6,841 nt of DNA, taken from NCBI GenBank assembly GCA_947458525.1, contig CANHAG010000070.1:1-6841 (forward strand). Reading direction: 5' to 3'. Position numbers and translations under genes: made by a program. How positions within the stretch are numbered: position 1 is the first letter of the stretch; the number at the start of each line of letters is the position of its first letter. The notes beneath the pieces are model-generated. The model saw only the letters and a list, made by a program, of their open reading frames with translations. It had not been told where the DNA came from and searched no databases. Below are positions 1 through 6,776 of the stretch, in pieces. Source of the DNA: Rhodospirillaceae bacterium (GTDB taxonomy: Bacteria > Pseudomonadota > Alphaproteobacteria > Rickettsiales > UBA3002).

Positions 1-112
1 CTTCGGCGGCATTATGCGCCGAGGCGCGCCCCTTGCGCTCCAGCGTTGCCGCATCAAAGGCGGCGAGTTTGGTATTATCTGACCCGGCATTGCAGGTGAT
101 GATAACGCTCAT
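1..112 (-). CDS. ackA: Acetate kinase family protein, N-terminal fragment (cut by window edge)
   Basis: This is the start of a gene that leaves the window at base 1; 37 codons are visible, beginning with ATG at 112-110. A good ribosome binding site (AGAGGAAA) lies just before the start. The peptide opens MSVIITCNAGSDNTK and then LAAFDA. That is a short beta strand followed by an N-x-G-S-x-x-x-K phosphate-binding turn, as in the acetate/butyrate kinase branch of the ASKHA fold. These enzymes interconvert acetate plus ATP and acetyl phosphate in the cytoplasm. The usual acetate kinase turn is N-x-G-S-S-S-x-K; here two of the serines are replaced (D12, N13). It could therefore be a divergent acetate kinase or a related short-chain acyl kinase. 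Only about a tenth of the expected protein is visible, so the family call is moderate and the symbol tentative. It is divergent from the chemoreceptor gene at 452. Confidence 0.55.
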   Translation of the reverse strand, partial: MSVIITCNAGSDNTKLAAFDAATLERKGRASAHNAAE

Positions 113-308
113 AATTTCCTCTCACGCTGTGATCAATCTGAACAATGTCTAGCCCATCCCTTGCCGCATGGCCAGAGGATTGACGGAATCCCTGATGACA
201 TCATGGAACCCGGAACCATCGTATGATGCTGAGGTACTGGTAATACCCATCTACAATATCTACACAAACAAGGATTTTCTTTCCGCCCTACCCGGAAGCA
301 GATACAGC

Positions 309-338
309 TTGACGAATCGCTTTACCTTCGTCTTTATT
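309..338 (+). promoter_or_regulatory. Candidate sigma-70-type promoter for the chemoreceptor gene
   Basis: TTGACG at 309-314 matches five of six bases of the -35 consensus. TTTATT at 333-338, after an 18-base spacer, matches four of six of the -10 consensus. Transcription would start near 345, leaving a leader of roughly 105 bases before the ATG at 452. The -10 match is weak, and other housekeeping or flagellar sigma factor sites were not excluded. Confidence 0.3.
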
Positions 339-344
339 TGGGCT

Positions 345-360
345 AACTCATCTCTGAGTT
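345..360. repeat. Perfect 6-base inverted repeat (possible operator or leader hairpin)
   Basis: AACTCA, a TCTC loop, then TGAGTT. It sits where the candidate promoter at 309-338 would start transcription. It could be a repressor site or the first hairpin of the leader. A stem this short and AT-rich can arise by chance. Confidence 0.25.
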
Positions 361-439
361 TTGCAACCGTACGTTTAGCACTTCAAGAACTAATCGACGG
401 GACGCATATTCTAAACCTTTGTTTTTTCTTTTTTTACAT

Positions 440-445
440 AAGGGA
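440..445 (+). promoter_or_regulatory. Ribosome binding site fixing the chemoreceptor start at 452
   Basis: AAGGGA lies 6 bases before ATG 452. An upstream in-frame ATG at 419 would add eleven mostly hydrophobic residues encoded by the T-rich tract. It has no ribosome binding site, so 452 is preferred. Confidence 0.7.
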
Positions 446-451
446 TCGCAC

Positions 452-2590
452 ATGAGAAAATTTTTTGGCAATATCAGCCTGAGGGTAAAGCTTGGTGTCA
501 TTTTGCTGCTGGTAGGCGTAATTTCTGCCGCGCTGGTAGGCGGGGTATTCCTGTTCAAGCAGTCTGATCTGCACCGGGATTATGAGCGTCAGCTGACCAA
601 CTCCATCACGAATCTGGGCGATACGATCGACCGTAATCTCTTTGAACGCTACGGCGATGTGCAGGCTTTTGGTTATAACACCGCGGCGCAGGATCCCGCC
701 AACTGGCGGCAACCGGGGGCAGAAAATCCGCTGGTAGCGGCCATGAATAGTTACACCAAGGCCTATGGGTTGTATCCGCTGATGATGATGGTTGATCTGA
801 ATGGCGATGTGCTGGCCGTGAACACGGTTAGCGCCAAGGGCGAAACGATCGAGACCGATTTTCTCTATCAGAAGAATTTCAAAGGATCCCCCTGGTTTAG
901 AGCGGCACATGATGGTGAGTTTCTTGTGGGAAGAGATGGGCTGACAGGCACATTTGTCGGCGCGCCGGAGCAGAATCCGTTGATTCAGAAGATTTACGGA
1001 AGTGACGGCTATAGCCTTGCCTTTGCCGCACCGGTCTTTGATGCTGACGGGCAGGCCATTGCCATCTGGGTGAATTTTGCAGATATGACGCTGGTGGATG
1101 ATATCCTTGGGGAATTCCGCAAATCCATTGTCAATTCTGGCGTAAAAAATCCGGATCTGATGCTCATCGATAAAGATGGACGCATATTGGTGGATTTTGA
1201 TAGTGAGAGTATCAATGCAAGTGGAGTGCTTCAGCATGATTTTAACAATCTGCTGAAGAAAAATTTTACTGCCATGGGGTTTGAGCCTGCGATACTTGCC
1301 ACGCAAGGTAAAACTGGTGCGTGGTACGGGGTGAATCCGGATTCTGGTCAAGAATCCCTTGTCGCGTATGCGGCAAGCGATGGGGCCTATGGCTATCCGG
1401 GGCTTGGATGGTCAGTGCTATTTGCAGTCGATCCCAAAGAAGCGTTCAGTGTGCTCGAAAACGTGAAAAATGGCATGTTGGTTGTGCTGCTGGGTGCCTT
1501 CGTTGTATCGCTGTTGACGGCACTGGCGATTGGTGCGGCTGTATCAAAACCCATCAAACGTTCGGCAGAAGTGATTGAGGCAATTGCCGGCGGTGATACA
1601 ACCATTGAGATTACCGGCACCGAGCGGAAAGATGAAATAGGCGCACTCGCCCGGGCGTCGGAGGTCTTCAAGCAGAGCGTTGAAGCCCGTGCGCGGCTTG
1701 AGGCTGAGCAGAAAGAAGCCGAGCGCCGCGCGGCGATTGACAAGAAAAAAGCGCAGGAAGATCTTGCCAACCGCTTCCAGAGCCGGGTGCAGGGCATCAT
1801 CCAGACGGTGGCTTCGGCGGCTACTGAGCTTTATCAAACCTCTGAATCCATGGGCACGATTATCCATAACGTGAACAGCAAGGCGGAGAATGCGTCCAAA
1901 GCGTCGAACCTTGCATCGCATAACGTGCAGAGCGTGGCCGCGGCGGCGGAGGAAATGTCTTCAACCGTGAAAGAAATCGCGCATCAGATCGCGCGGTCTT
2001 CACAAGCGGTGAGGGAGGCGGTGACTCAGTCGGAAAAAGCCGATAAAACTTCGGATCAGCTGGAAGAAGCTACCAAGAAAATCGGTGATATCGTGAGCCT
2101 TATCCAATCGATCGCCGGGCAGATTAACCTGCTGGCGCTGAATGCCACGATCGAATCCGCACGCGCGGGCGAGGCCGGTAAAGGCTTCGCTGTGGTAGCG
2201 GGTGAGGTGAAGGTTCTGGCCGCGCAGACGAGCAAAGCCACCGATCAGATTGCGGGCTATATCACCAGCATTCAGAACGTGGCGCATGAGGTGGTGACGA
2301 CGCTGCGCTCCATCCGTGAATCGATTGGCCATGTGAATGAATATTCCTCGGCCATGTCGGCGGCGGTGGAGGAGCAGAGCGCCGCCACCAGCGAAATTGC
2401 GGGGAATATGGGCAATGCGGCCTCGAGCACCGCCCAGATCAGCACAGATGTGACGGATGTCAGCCGCTCTTCTGCGGATGCCAGCGCTGCCGCCTCACAG
2501 GTGCTTGATGCGGCGAAAATGCTCTCGCAAGAGGCGGAGAAACTGGATCAGGAAGTGAAAACCTTCCTCAGTGAAGTGCGGGCGGGATAA
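452..2590 (+). CDS. Methyl-accepting chemotaxis protein with periplasmic Cache-type sensor
   Basis: This 712-residue inner-membrane chemoreceptor should control the CheA/CheW signalling complex. A first membrane helix lies at about 13-35. A large periplasmic sensor follows (about 36-338), with two PAS-like halves: [13 protein letters not shown] near 108-120 and [14 protein letters not shown] near 235-248. The length and arrangement fit a double Cache domain. The second helix is at about 341-364, the HAMP domain at about 362-413 (K366-P367; DEIG at 394-397), and a charged helix then leads into the signalling coiled coil. The signalling hairpin core is unmistakable at about 549-592 ([22 protein letters not shown], then VVAGEV). 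Likely methylation sites are E500-E501 (AAEEMSST) and E640-E641 (AAVEEQSAA). The C-terminus ends SEVRAG, so there is no NWETF-like pentapeptide. The ligand is unknown: the KGSPWF segment at 144-149 resembles the W-F/Y part of amino-acid-binding Cache domains, but the rest of that motif is not clear. No che gene is adjacent. Sensor-encoding DNA is much lower in GC than the signalling half. Confidence 0.95.
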   Translation: MRKFFGNISLRVKLGVILLLVGVISAALVGGVFLFKQSDLHRDYERQLTNSITNLGDTIDRNLFERYGDVQAFGYNTAAQDPANWRQPGAENPLVAAMNSYTKAYGLYPLMMMVDLNGDVLAVNTVSAKGETIETDFLYQKNFKGSPWFRAAHDGEFLVGRDGLTGTFVGAPEQNPLIQKIYGSDGYSLAFAAPVFDADGQAIAIWVNFADMTLVDDILGEFRKSIVNSGVKNPDLMLIDKDGRILVDFDSESINASGVLQHDFNNLLKKNFTAMGFEPAILATQGKTGAWYGVNPDSGQESLVAYAASDGAYGYPGLGWSVLFAVDPKEAFSVLENVKNGMLVVLLGAFVVSLLTALAIGAAVSKPIKRSAEVIEAIAGGDTTIEITGTERKDEIGALARASEVFKQSVEARARLEAEQKEAERRAAIDKKKAQEDLANRFQSRVQGIIQTVASAATELYQTSESMGTIIHNVNSKAENASKASNLASHNVQSVAAAAEEMSSTVKEIAHQIARSSQAVREAVTQSEKADKTSDQLEEATKKIGDIVSLIQSIAGQINLLALNATIESARAGEAGKGFAVVAGEVKVLAAQTSKATDQIAGYITSIQNVAHEVVTTLRSIRESIGHVNEYSSAMSAAVEEQSAATSEIAGNMGNAASSTAQISTDVTDVSRSSADASAAASQVLDAAKMLSQEAEKLDQEVKTFLSEVRAG

Positions 2591-2614
2591 GTTACTTACC
2601 ATTCATGGCCTCGT

Positions 2615-2646
2615 CAGCGCGACATCTTTCTTGCTTGTCGCGGCTG
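2615..2646 (+). terminator. Possible hairpin after the chemoreceptor gene
   Basis: CGCGACA (2618-2624) pairs perfectly with TGTCGCG (2636-2642). CAG (2615-2617) pairs with CTG (2644-2646) after one bulged G, giving a 10-pair stem with an 11-base loop. No T run follows, so an intrinsic terminator is uncertain. It could also be a leader structure of the permease transcript. The rest of the 103-base gap shows no clear promoter. Confidence 0.35.
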
Positions 2647-2693
2647 GCGGGTGCTGTTAGGGTCACCGCTTCACATCGTCCGGGAGAGTTGGC

Positions 2694-4142
2694 ATGTTCA
2701 AGCAGATGCTCGTGCGCAAATCCATCGCGCAGATTCAGTATGAGGCAAAAACCCATTCCCTAAAACGCACCCTTGGGAAGTGGAACCTGCTTTCGCTGGG
2801 GATTGGCTGCATCATCGGCGCCGGGATTTTCGTGATGACCGGCACCGCTGCCGCGCAATATGCCGGGCCTGCCATCGTGCTATCTTTCGTATTCGCAGGG
2901 CTTGCCTGCGCCTTTGCGGGCTTATGCTATGCGGAGCTGGCTTCGGTGCTGCCGGTCTCTGGCAGTGCCTATACCTATGCCTATGCCACGCTCGGTGAAG
3001 TCTTCGCCTGGATTATGGGCTGGCTGCTGGTGCTTGAATATGGCCTTGCGGCGGCCACGGTGGCGGTGGGCTGGTCGGGGTATCTGGCGAGCTTTCTAAG
3101 AGACATTGGCATTTTCATTCCGCCCCAGCTTTCGGCTGCCACTGGCGCGCTTGTCACGCTGGCGGATGGTTCGAAGGCGGAAGCCATCTTCAACCTTCCG
3201 GCGTTTCTCGGCGTCATCGCTGTGACCTTGCTGCTGACGCTGGGCGTCAAAGAATCCGCCACGGTGAATAACGTGATTGTCGTTATCAAAGTTTCGGTCA
3301 TTCTCGCCTTCATTGCGCTCGGCATATTTTTCATAAACAGCGACAACCTCACCCCCTTCATTCCCGAGAATGAGGGGCCGGGGAAATACGGGTTTGACGG
3401 TGTGCTGCGTGCGGCCTCGGTGATTTTCTTTGCCTATGTGGGGTTTGAAGCAGTTTCTACCGCTGCGGCCGAAGCAAAGAATCCGCAGAAAGATATGCCG
3501 TTTGGCATTATCGGTTCGCTGGTGGTCTGCACCATCATTTATATGGCGGTGGCATTTGTGCTTACCGGCGTGGTGCATTACAGCCAGCTCAACGTGCCTG
3601 ACCCCATCGCGGTCGCGGTGGATGCGATTGGGCTTGGCTGGTTTTCTTTCCTCATCAAAATCGGTGCGATTATGGGGTTAAGCTCGGTGATGCTGGTGCT
3701 GCTTTACGGCCAGACGCGGATTTTTTACACCATGGCGAAAGACGGCCTCCTTCCCTCGTTTATTGCCAAGGTACACCCCAAATACCATACGCCTTACCTC
3801 AATACGCTCATGGTGGGGGCGGTGGTCTCTATCGCAGCCGGAACGATGCCTATCGGGCAGCTGGGAGACCTTGTCTCGCTCGGCACGCTTTGTGCCTTTG
3901 CGATTGTGTGCATGAGTGTGCTTTACCTGCATTACAAGGAACCGGGGCTCGTGCGGCCTTACAGCACGCCGTTCAAGCCCTTCGTACCACTGCTTGGGAT
4001 TGCGTTTTGCGGCTATCTCATTGCGCAGATGCCGTGGAGCACTTTCGTGCAGCTCAAGCTGTTCTTCCTCGTGGGGGTGCTGATTTATCTGTTCTACGGC
4101 CGCCGCCACAGCCTGCTTGCCAAAGCAGCCAAGGCCGGGTAG
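2694..4142 (+). CDS. APC-superfamily amino acid permease (cationic amino acid transporter type)
   Basis: This 482-residue integral membrane protein is predicted to import amino acids by proton coupling across the inner membrane. It has the hydrophobic pattern of a 12-helix APC transporter, at the normal length. Helix 1 carries the broken substrate-binding segment GIGCIIGAGIFVMTG (36-50). Other hallmark stretches are CYAELASVLPVSGSAYTY (78-95), the helix-6 region FFAYVGFEAVSTAAAEAKNP (245-264), and YGQTRIFYTMAKDGLLP (338-354). It ends in the cytoplasmic-type tail YGRRHSLL. These blocks resemble the bacterial CAT group (YfnA, Geobacillus GkApcT), whose members carry alanine, other neutral amino acids or arginine; specificity cannot be read from sequence alone. 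ATG 2694 is preferred because GGGAG (2682-2686) precedes it at 7 bases; an in-frame ATG at 2706 is a weaker alternative. It lies 103 bases after the chemoreceptor gene on the same strand and could be co-transcribed or have its own promoter. Confidence 0.93.
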   Translation: MFKQMLVRKSIAQIQYEAKTHSLKRTLGKWNLLSLGIGCIIGAGIFVMTGTAAAQYAGPAIVLSFVFAGLACAFAGLCYAELASVLPVSGSAYTYAYATLGEVFAWIMGWLLVLEYGLAAATVAVGWSGYLASFLRDIGIFIPPQLSAATGALVTLADGSKAEAIFNLPAFLGVIAVTLLLTLGVKESATVNNVIVVIKVSVILAFIALGIFFINSDNLTPFIPENEGPGKYGFDGVLRAASVIFFAYVGFEAVSTAAAEAKNPQKDMPFGIIGSLVVCTIIYMAVAFVLTGVVHYSQLNVPDPIAVAVDAIGLGWFSFLIKIGAIMGLSSVMLVLLYGQTRIFYTMAKDGLLPSFIAKVHPKYHTPYLNTLMVGAVVSIAAGTMPIGQLGDLVSLGTLCAFAIVCMSVLYLHYKEPGLVRPYSTPFKPFVPLLGIAFCGYLIAQMPWSTFVQLKLFFLVGVLIYLFYGRRHSLLAKAAKAG

Positions 4143-4148
4143 CGGGGT

Positions 4149-4187
4149 AGCCTCCTGCCGCGCCCCAACGGGCAGGCTGGGCTTTGT
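4149..4187 (+). terminator. Terminator-like structure in the convergent gap
   Basis: Just past the permease stop codon, CCTGCC (4154-4159) pairs with GGCAGG (4171-4176), and AGCC (4149-4152) pairs with GGCT (4180-4183) across a small internal loop. A short TTTGT follows. An alternative fold uses GCCC-CAAC-GGGC (4162-4173). The structure would end the permease transcript. The T run is short, so termination may be partial. The opposite strand has no T run here. Confidence 0.4.
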
Positions 4188-4198
4188 AAATAGGGAGG

Positions 4199-4747
4199 TT
4201 ACATCATCCTTCCGCCCGCTTCGGCATCGCAATAGAGGGTATAATCGCGGCTGCCAAAAAGCTGATAGTGCCACCATTCATTGCGGTAAAAATCCCACCC
4301 CGCCGTGGTCATGATGCCCATAAGCAGCAGGCGGTTTTTCTGGGCTTCTGGCGAAATTTCCTGATTGCCGTGATGCGAGCGCGGGGTGAATGCATCAAAC
4401 GCGGTGCCCATCTCCAGTTCCCGCCCATCTGCCGTGCAGAGCGTGAGATCCACCGCCACCCCGCGCGAATGGGGGGAGCCTTTCTTCGGGTCGGCAAGAA
4501 AAAGGGGGTCAGGCGTATGATCCCAGAGTTTCCACTGCGCTTCGGTCGGGCGGTAGGCATCGAAAATAAGAAAATGCAGCCCCTGTGCGGCGGCGAGCGT
4601 AATGGCCATCCGCAGTTTTTCCGCCGCCTCCGGATGCAGCAGGCAGGGCGCGCCTGCACGGTAGACGGGCTTGCCGGTAAAATTATCGGCCGTGGCGTAT
4701 CTGAGATCAATCCGCACCCCGTCCGCTTCGGTAATTTCAACGAGCAT
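4199..4747 (-). CDS. ddpX: D-alanyl-D-alanine dipeptidase (VanX/DdpX type, peptidase family M15D)
   Basis: This 182-residue zinc enzyme hydrolyses the dipeptide D-Ala-D-Ala to D-alanine. Family hallmarks are all present: DAYRP (63-67, with the arginine that corresponds to VanX Arg71), SPHSRGVAVD (91-100, zinc ligands H93 and D100), and NEWWHY (156-161, catalytic base E157 and zinc ligand H160). There is no signal peptide, so it should act in the cytoplasm, like VanX and E. coli DdpX. No vanH, vanA or ddp transporter genes are nearby, so a glycopeptide-resistance role is not supported. Recycling of D-alanine, or lowering the D-Ala-D-Ala pool under stress, are alternatives. The start is ATG 4747 (MLVEITEAD), typical for the family. 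It overlaps the end of olsA by 11 bases, with GAAGG about ten bases upstream. ATG 4765 with AGGA upstream is also possible and would add MRRCWV. The gene is last in the fur-olsB-olsA run. Confidence 0.92.
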   Translation of the reverse strand: MLVEITEADGVRIDLRYATADNFTGKPVYRAGAPCLLHPEAAEKLRMAITLAAAQGLHFLIFDAYRPTEAQWKLWDHTPDPLFLADPKKGSPHSRGVAVDLTLCTADGRELEMGTAFDAFTPRSHHGNQEISPEAQKNRLLLMGIMTTAGWDFYRNEWWHYQLFGSRDYTLYCDAEAGGRMM

Positions 4748-5531
4748 CACCCAGCACCTTCGCATGATGTTCCTGAATCACGGCCTGACAGGCGCCGCTT
4801 AACGCCTTGCGGTCTTCAAAATCCTCCAGCCGTTTGGGCGTGTGAAAACACACCTCCACCGTCACCGATTCATACCCGATGAGCCTGAAAAAATGCCCGA
4901 AGAATGTAGCTTCGCCCACCCATGCCACCTGCTCATAGCAGGCGGGGGGAACCGGTTTCCCATTCACCGCCACATAGATAATAGTCACAGGCTGCACGGG
5001 CAGGGGATGTTCTTCGGCAAGCGAAAAAAACCCGCTCTTAAATGGCTTGATACGGATGCCGTCATTGGTTGTGCCCTCGGGGAAAATACAGAGCACCTTG
5101 CCCATATCCAGCCGGGCTTGCATTTTTTCGCGCGCTTCCTGCATCTGGCTGGGTTTGCGCTCCACAAACACAGAGTCCGCCAGCACGCAGAAAAACCCGA
5201 TCACCGGCCAGGAGCGCACTTCCAGCTTGGGGGTAAAGGAAATGGGAAGCTGGCTGCCCAGCACAAACACATCCGAATAGCTGGCATGGTTGGCAACAAG
5301 CAGCAGCGGCCGTGCGGAAGAAGGCGCACCCGTGACGCGGATGGTAAACCCGATAATGCGCGCCACCCCGGCATAGAACAGATGCACAAGATAGCGGCGG
5401 ATGGTCTGGCTTCTAAGCAGCCACATCAGCAGCACCGGCAGGAAACAGACCAGCACCCAGATCACCAGCAGCAGCGCGCGCCATGCCGCGCGCCAGGGGG
5501 CGGAGGAAAGCGGGGGAGTGGTGTCCGGCAT
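4737..5531 (-). CDS. olsA: Lyso-ornithine lipid / 1-acylglycerol-3-phosphate O-acyltransferase (PlsC family)
   Basis: This 264-residue membrane-associated acyltransferase has one N-terminal membrane helix (about 18-40). The four PlsC blocks are present: NHASYSD (81-87, catalytic H82 and D87), the arginine block VFVERKPS (121-128), FPEGTTNDG (150-158), and VQPVTIIY (179-186). Its position 4 bases after olsB indicates OlsA, which transfers an acyl chain from acyl-ACP to the hydroxyl of lyso-ornithine lipid. Many PlsC-family proteins also act on lysophosphatidic acid, so a purely phospholipid role remains possible. ATG 5531 is chosen because it directly follows the olsB stop, with GGGCGAG/TAGGG just upstream. 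A longer reading back to 5717 is open but would run through olsB in another frame and adds arginine- and tryptophan-rich sequence with no family resemblance. The dipeptidase gene overlaps its 3' end, suggesting coupled translation. Confidence 0.88.
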   Translation of the reverse strand: MPDTTPPLSSAPWRAAWRALLLVIWVLVCFLPVLLMWLLRSQTIRRYLVHLFYAGVARIIGFTIRVTGAPSSARPLLLVANHASYSDVFVLGSQLPISFTPKLEVRSWPVIGFFCVLADSVFVERKPSQMQEAREKMQARLDMGKVLCIFPEGTTNDGIRIKPFKSGFFSLAEEHPLPVQPVTIIYVAVNGKPVPPACYEQVAWVGEATFFGHFFRLIGYESVTVEVCFHTPKRLEDFEDRKALSGACQAVIQEHHAKVLGDAR

Positions 5532-5535
5532 CACC

Positions 5536-6324
5536 CTACTCGCCCGGTGCGTAGCGGTTGGTATATTTATCAGCCATACCCTGCATTTTGACCACAATCG
5601 AGACATCCGTCGTGTTAAACGCATAATCCACCACCGCCCCGTCACCAATAAACCCGCCCAGCCGCAGATAGCCTTTGATAAGTGGCGGCAGAAGCGCCAG
5701 CGCGGCGCGCGGGTCAATCGCTTCTTTCGCCATCAGGTTAATATCGGTGTAATATTGCGGCAGGGCGCGTGGGCGGATTTCCTCCGGCGCGAGGTGGAAA
5801 TGGTGCAGATACGCCAGCGCCAGCTGATGCGCCTTGGGGTCTGTGCCGCCGAAACTCGCACAGCCGAACATGAGGGTGATTTCTTTCGCCGTCACGTATG
5901 CGCCGATACCTTTCCATAACATCTGAATCACCGGGCGGGTACGGTAGGGAATTTCCACGCAGGAACGCCCGAGCTCCATAATCTCACCGGGATAGGCTTT
6001 GAGTTTTTCAATCTCATATTCCGACTCGGTATAAAAATGCCCGATTTTCTGCATATTGCTGCGGGTCAGCAGCCGGTAAGTGCCCACCACCCGTTCCTGT
6101 GCGGGGCGCGATTCATCCAGCACCAGCACATGGTGGCAGGCGTCATCAAATGCGTCAAAATCCCGCCGCTGGGTTTTGACCTCCTGATTGGCCGAGGCGC
6201 CCATTTCTTCACAGAAAATGCGGTAACGCAGGCGCTGCGCCGCTTCAACCTCACCGCTGTTTTCGGCCAGACGCACTACCAGATTGCCCTGAATAATCGG
6301 CGCAAAGACAGGTTCAAATTGCAT
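5536..6324 (-). CDS. olsB: L-ornithine N-alpha-acyltransferase (OlsB, GNAT-like)
   Basis: This 262-residue soluble acyltransferase should attach a 3-hydroxyacyl chain from acyl-ACP to the alpha-amino group of ornithine, the first step of ornithine lipid synthesis. Characteristic segments occur in order: LRYRIFCEEMGA (32-43), DAFDDACHHVLVLD (57-70), VGTYRLL (80-86), ELGRSCV (117-123), MFGCASFGG (152-160) and the C-terminal block GYLRLGGFIGDGAVVDYAF (218-236) followed by NTTDVSIVV. Length is normal and no residue of these blocks looks broken. Older annotations may call such proteins hemolysin-like or GNAT acetyltransferase. ATG 6324 begins 4 bases after the fur stop codon. Its ribosome binding site is weak (AAGTAAGTGA-like), so translation is probably coupled to fur. 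In Sinorhizobium this pathway is induced by phosphate starvation; I saw no obvious Pho box here. Confidence 0.92.
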   Translation of the reverse strand: MQFEPVFAPIIQGNLVVRLAENSGEVEAAQRLRYRIFCEEMGASANQEVKTQRRDFDAFDDACHHVLVLDESRPAQERVVGTYRLLTRSNMQKIGHFYTESEYEIEKLKAYPGEIMELGRSCVEIPYRTRPVIQMLWKGIGAYVTAKEITLMFGCASFGGTDPKAHQLALAYLHHFHLAPEEIRPRALPQYYTDINLMAKEAIDPRAALALLPPLIKGYLRLGGFIGDGAVVDYAFNTTDVSIVVKMQGMADKYTNRYAPGE

Positions 6325-6328
6325 GGGA

Positions 6329-6742
6329 TCACTTACTTTCTAATGGGATGCCGTAAAGCTCAAGCCTGTGGCCGACGAGCTTATACCCCAGCTCCTTGGC
6401 GATGCGTACCTGTAATTTCTCAATTTCCGCATTCGTAAATTCCACCACTTTATTCGAGCGCATATCAATCAGATGGTCGTGATGCTCCTCTGATACTTCT
6501 TCATATCGGGCGCGCCCCTGACCGAACTCATGGCGGGTGATGATGCCCGCCTCCTCAAACAGCTTTACCGTGCGGTAAAGCGTGGCCACGCTGATTTTCG
6601 GGTCATGTTTCACGGCGCGCTGATGCAATGTCTCCACATCCGGATGGTCGTGTGACTCTTCCAGTACCCGGGCGATAATCCTGCGCTGGCCAGTCATTTT
6701 CAGCCCGCGCTCGATGCATTTCTTCTCAAGGTTGAGCGGCAT
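6329..6742 (-). CDS. fur: Fur-family metal-dependent transcriptional regulator (Fur/Mur type)
   Basis: This 137-residue cytoplasmic regulator begins MPLNLEKKCIERG (numbering from ATG 6742). The winged-helix DNA-binding half holds LKMTGQRRIIARVL (14-27) and the recognition helix region ISVATLYRTVKLFEEAG (50-66). The dimerisation half carries the metal ligands. H33, E81, H88 and H90 match the E. coli H33-E81-H88-H90 site, and H87, D89, E108 and H125 match the second site. There is no CxxC pair, so no Cys4 structural zinc; this is common in alphaproteobacterial Fur/Mur. Without the heme-type HxH variation of Irr, Fur or the manganese regulator Mur are the best choices, and sequence alone cannot separate them. 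ATG 6742 is preferred over an in-frame TTG at 6748. Neither has a clear ribosome binding site. It is the first gene of the tight run with olsB, olsA and the dipeptidase. Confidence 0.92.
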   Translation of the reverse strand: MPLNLEKKCIERGLKMTGQRRIIARVLEESHDHPDVETLHQRAVKHDPKISVATLYRTVKLFEEAGIITRHEFGQGRARYEEVSEEHHDHLIDMRSNKVVEFTNAEIEKLQVRIAKELGYKLVGHRLELYGIPLESK

Positions 6743-6748
6743 GGGCAA

Positions 6749-6776
6749 AGCATAGCGCGAGGCGCGGCGGAGGCAA
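6749..6776 (-). promoter_or_regulatory. Candidate promoter for the fur-olsB-olsA-dipeptidase run
   Basis: Read on the minus strand, TTGCCT (6776-6771, 4 of 6 matches to -35) is followed after 16 bases by TATGCT (6754-6749, 4 of 6 matches to -10). The A of the fur ATG lies seven bases after the -10 box. Transcription could therefore begin at or next to the start codon, giving a leaderless message, which fits the missing ribosome binding site. Both boxes are imperfect. Confidence 0.35.

Larger units (their letters stand above)
113..451. other. Divergent intergenic region, probable promoters for both flanking genes
   Basis: These 339 bases separate the ackA-like gene (minus) from the chemoreceptor gene (plus). 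Hand counts give about 42% GC in two sample lines (241-300 and 361-420), clearly lower than the coding DNA downstream. I see no convincing gene. An open frame at 168-455 lacks a ribosome binding site and resembles no family I know. Visible structure includes a small dyad TGATG-A-CATCA (193-203), a perfect 6-base inverted repeat with a 4-base loop at 345-360, and a T-rich tract T6-C-T7 (422-435) just before the chemoreceptor ribosome binding site. No GC-rich terminator hairpin precedes the T tract, so it is unlikely to be a terminator. Confidence 0.6.

Noticed and set aside
193..203. TGATG-A-CATCA dyad as an operator
   Set aside because: Five-base arms around a single base are common by chance, and it is not positioned against a convincing promoter.
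168..455. Plus-strand open frame of 95 codons ending ATGA-overlapped with the chemoreceptor start
   Set aside because: There is no ribosome binding site, no recognisable family, and the sequence looks like translated AT-rich intergenic DNA. The ATGA overlap is probably chance.
434..1351. Minus-strand open frame of 305 codons antisense to the chemoreceptor gene
   Set aside because: It is histidine-, isoleucine- and arginine-rich with no domain, and lies entirely opposite a clearly real, conserved coding frame.
4199..4747. Glycopeptide (vancomycin) resistance determinant
   Set aside because: Only a VanX-type dipeptidase is present, with no vanH, vanA, vanR or vanS. A Gram-negative alphaproteobacterial context makes a housekeeping role more likely.
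4268..4882. Plus-strand open frame of 204 codons opposite the dipeptidase
   Set aside because: It is antisense to a gene with complete catalytic motifs, has no ribosome binding site, and has a proline/arginine-rich composition.
4842..5591. Plus-strand open frame of 249 codons opposite olsA
   Set aside because: It is rich in histidine, arginine and glutamine, as expected for the antisense of a GC-rich gene, and contains no known motif. The PlsC blocks on the other strand settle the coding strand.
5532..5717. N-terminal extension of olsA to 5717
   Set aside because: It would overlap the olsB end in another frame and adds arginine/tryptophan-rich sequence with no similarity to PlsC proteins. 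ATG 5531 sits right after the olsB stop.
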